Below the pieces are notes generated by a model, which ran no database searches, had not been told where the DNA came from, and was given only the letters and a program-made list of their open reading frames with translations. Position numbers and translations under genes: made by a program. This document shows positions 61,896 to 64,000 of a stretch of 64,000 nucleotides of DNA, one piece after another; the stretch's first letter is position 1, and each line of letters opens with the position of its first letter. This DNA comes from Climacteris rufus (taxonomy: Eukaryota; Chordata; Aves; Passeriformes; Climacteridae): the NCBI GenBank assembly GCA_013398175.1, contig VZRZ01005152.1:717187-781186 (forward strand). Reading direction: 5' to 3'.

Positions 61896-64000
61896 AAAAC
61901 ATCTTTTTCACATTATTAAGTAAGGAAGAAACCCTCATATGTCCTTGGCATGCAAAAAGAAGTCCTGCCATAAACACCTACCGCAGAGGTCAGGTTTGAC
62001 TTTGTAAAGGTTAGAGGGGAATAGAAATTAAATTAGGCAGTGACTAGAGGTCATGGAGCAGAGGAAGAATAGAAAATACAAGAAATGAAGGGGAAAAAAA
62101 AACACATGAGGAGAAAGGGGGAAAAAAAAGGAAAATCTTTAACCTGTCAAGGAACTAATGTTTTGAAAGGAAAAAAAGCAACCTAGAGGATTCTGTGGAC
62201 TTAATTGGCCTTGGTTCTCTGTAGATGTCTGTTTTGAGCCCTGCTTTTTGAATGCACATTAACCTTTAAAAGACAATAGGAGTATATTGACTTTTTGTTT
62301 AGTCTGAAAGCAGTCTAATTCCCCAGCAATGCAGCTAGACATTGTAAGAGAGTAAACCATAGGCAGAGCATGCACTAGTCACACAGGAAAAAGAGATTGT
62401 CAGCATTTATTTATGGTGCAATATACACAATTTCAAACCATATCCTTTCTTTATGAGGAAGCTGGATTCCTGTTGACACAAGCTGAGTAAAACTGGGCTG
62501 GAATTCTAGAGGTGGATAGTGAGCAGCAGGCATAGAGTAATGCCAACTGCCAATTCCCACCCATATTAACTTATCTCTCAGAGGCTTGCTTTTTTGAGGT
62601 CAGGAAAGTGGGAAGGGTGATCAGGATGTAGCAAGAACATGATTACCCAAAGCTGAGGATCTTGGTGTTCTGCCTTGTGACTTTTGGTTGCTTGCCAGAA
62701 GGTCCAAAGGCAGAGAAGGACAAAACAACAGAACTGAGATCTCAGTCTTGGTATATGCCTCATTTCTGTATTTTGTAAAAGTATTTTCTTTGGAATGGCT
62801 CCTGAAATTACATCTCCTTGAAAGAGGAAAGATGAGTTTCACAGCATGTTCCAGCAATCATGTCTATCTTAAGGACACGGAAGTATTGGTATTCAACAGT
62901 AAACTGTGATAGCTCTTGCTGAATGTCAAAGAATAGAAAATACTAATGACTGCCCCGATCAGTTTCTGCATAGTAATGAAAATACAGCAGTCATTTAGTC
63001 AAGCTTTAGCACAAAATTCTGATTTGACGTAACTTCTATAAATCTTTCAAATGCTGACTGATTTTTCTTTCTAAAATGTCTCATTTTGCATCACACATAT
63101 TGAATTCCTTCATTTATAGGTGGAATAATTGCTTCCCACCTGGACGATATTGTCTTCCATATTTCCTTCATTCACTATTATATTCAAAGTCTGAACTTCA
63201 CTGAGTTAAACTAAATGAAACATAATGAGAAAAATTGACTGAAAAACTGTATCCCTTTTTCCTTGTCAAGCCTAACAGTTGGTCAATGGTTATAATATAT
63301 CTCCCCATTTTTGTACCTTCGTTCAAAGAAATCATTTTCCAAGGGTTACTGCCTCTGGGAGTTGCCTGCCCTGGGATGCATAGGCCATTTCAGTAAGAAT
63401 AATGTCAATACCTAAAGCTCCTTTACACTGAATTCTAAGTTAATCTATTATTTATGCTGCAATAAAATGTAATATGGAAACCAGTATGCTTTTAATGAAT
63501 CAAAATTTAACAGCAACTACCCTGATTTTAAAAAAAGAACATTTATTATTTTCCTACCAAGTGAATCTGGCTCTTTCATTGCAGAAAAATTTACAGGAAA
63601 ACTTAGAGTAGCACAAGAGACAGCTTAATAGTAAAACTGTACTTTCAACTTAACTATGCCAAAATTAGTAATTCAAATAAAGTTTTTGTGCCAGTAATAA
63701 AGAAGATCACCTGTCTCCTGTGAAAATACAGAAAAGTTGTCTCATAACATTATAAGAAAACATAATTGAATTCAGAGAAACATACCATGAAAATATCTGT
63801 TTAGACGCAAGTGTATGTACACAGGAACTCCATTAGAGAAAAATTATTGGGCTGGAATATAAGCAGCTGTTCATAAAGCATCTCATTTTTCCAGGAATTA
63901 CAAAGCTTTTCAAAAAACCTTCAGTGGCCCTATGTTGCATAGGGCCTATAAAATGATAGAGCAACCTGTTATAATTTGATTTCAAAAGTCACTTTTTTTT

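Larger units (their letters stand above)
57308..64000 (-). other. SGCG: SGCG upstream intron, continuing past the window edge
   Basis: I found no reading frame on the minus strand resembling the preceding SGCG exons. The stretch contains a GT/G-rich tract (58,346-58,388), two CR1 3' tails (58,850-58,920 and 61,730-61,895), a 10-base T-run near 60,240 and purine-rich sequence at 62,090-62,180. The rest is unremarkable AT-rich intron. Confidence 0.7.

Noticed and set aside
1..64000. CRISPR arrays, operons, tRNA or rRNA genes
   Set aside because: The window is vertebrate nuclear DNA; no spaced direct repeats of CRISPR type, tRNA cloverleaf or rRNA sequence was seen.

Overview
The window is nuclear DNA from a bird. 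The evidence is recurrent chicken-repeat-1 (CR1) LINE 3' ends, copies of an avian LTR that opens with a TGG TTTTGGCTGGGA-type terminus, and protein-coding exons that read as vertebrate SACS and SGCG. The LTR type is one I associate with Neoaves; the species cannot be named from the sequence alone.

Layout. Positions 1 to about 17.9 kb are AT-rich intergenic sequence with no convincing gene. They hold CR1 fragments, one LTR, a small N gap in a C-run (2156-2167), an AAT microsatellite and minor tandem duplications. A CpG island (about 17.94-18.79 kb) is the SACS promoter. SACS runs on the plus strand from this island to about 50.1 kb. I assembled its coding sequence from nine segments with consistent splice phases; the total is 13,722 nt, or 4,573 residues plus stop. 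The last segment is a single uninterrupted 11.56-kb exon. The best-fitting start codon is split by intron 1 (AT in exon 1, G in exon 2).

From about 50.1 to 55.2 kb is the intergenic space between two convergent genes. From 55.5 kb to the right edge is the 3' part of SGCG (gamma-sarcoglycan) on the minus strand, with its last two coding exons at 55,520-55,693 and 57,184-57,307. The remaining exons were not found and should lie to the right of the window.

Roles. SACS encodes sacsin, a giant cytoplasmic co-chaperone-like protein: ubiquitin-like domain, three Hsp90-type ATPase-like repeats, J domain and HEPN domain. SGCG encodes a single-pass sarcolemmal glycoprotein of the dystrophin complex. 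They are neighbours in tail-to-tail arrangement, as in mammals, but there is no evidence here that they work together. I found no clearly new biological system. The most interesting items are the split start codon, the intact giant exon, and same-family LTRs in opposite orientation upstream of and inside SACS.
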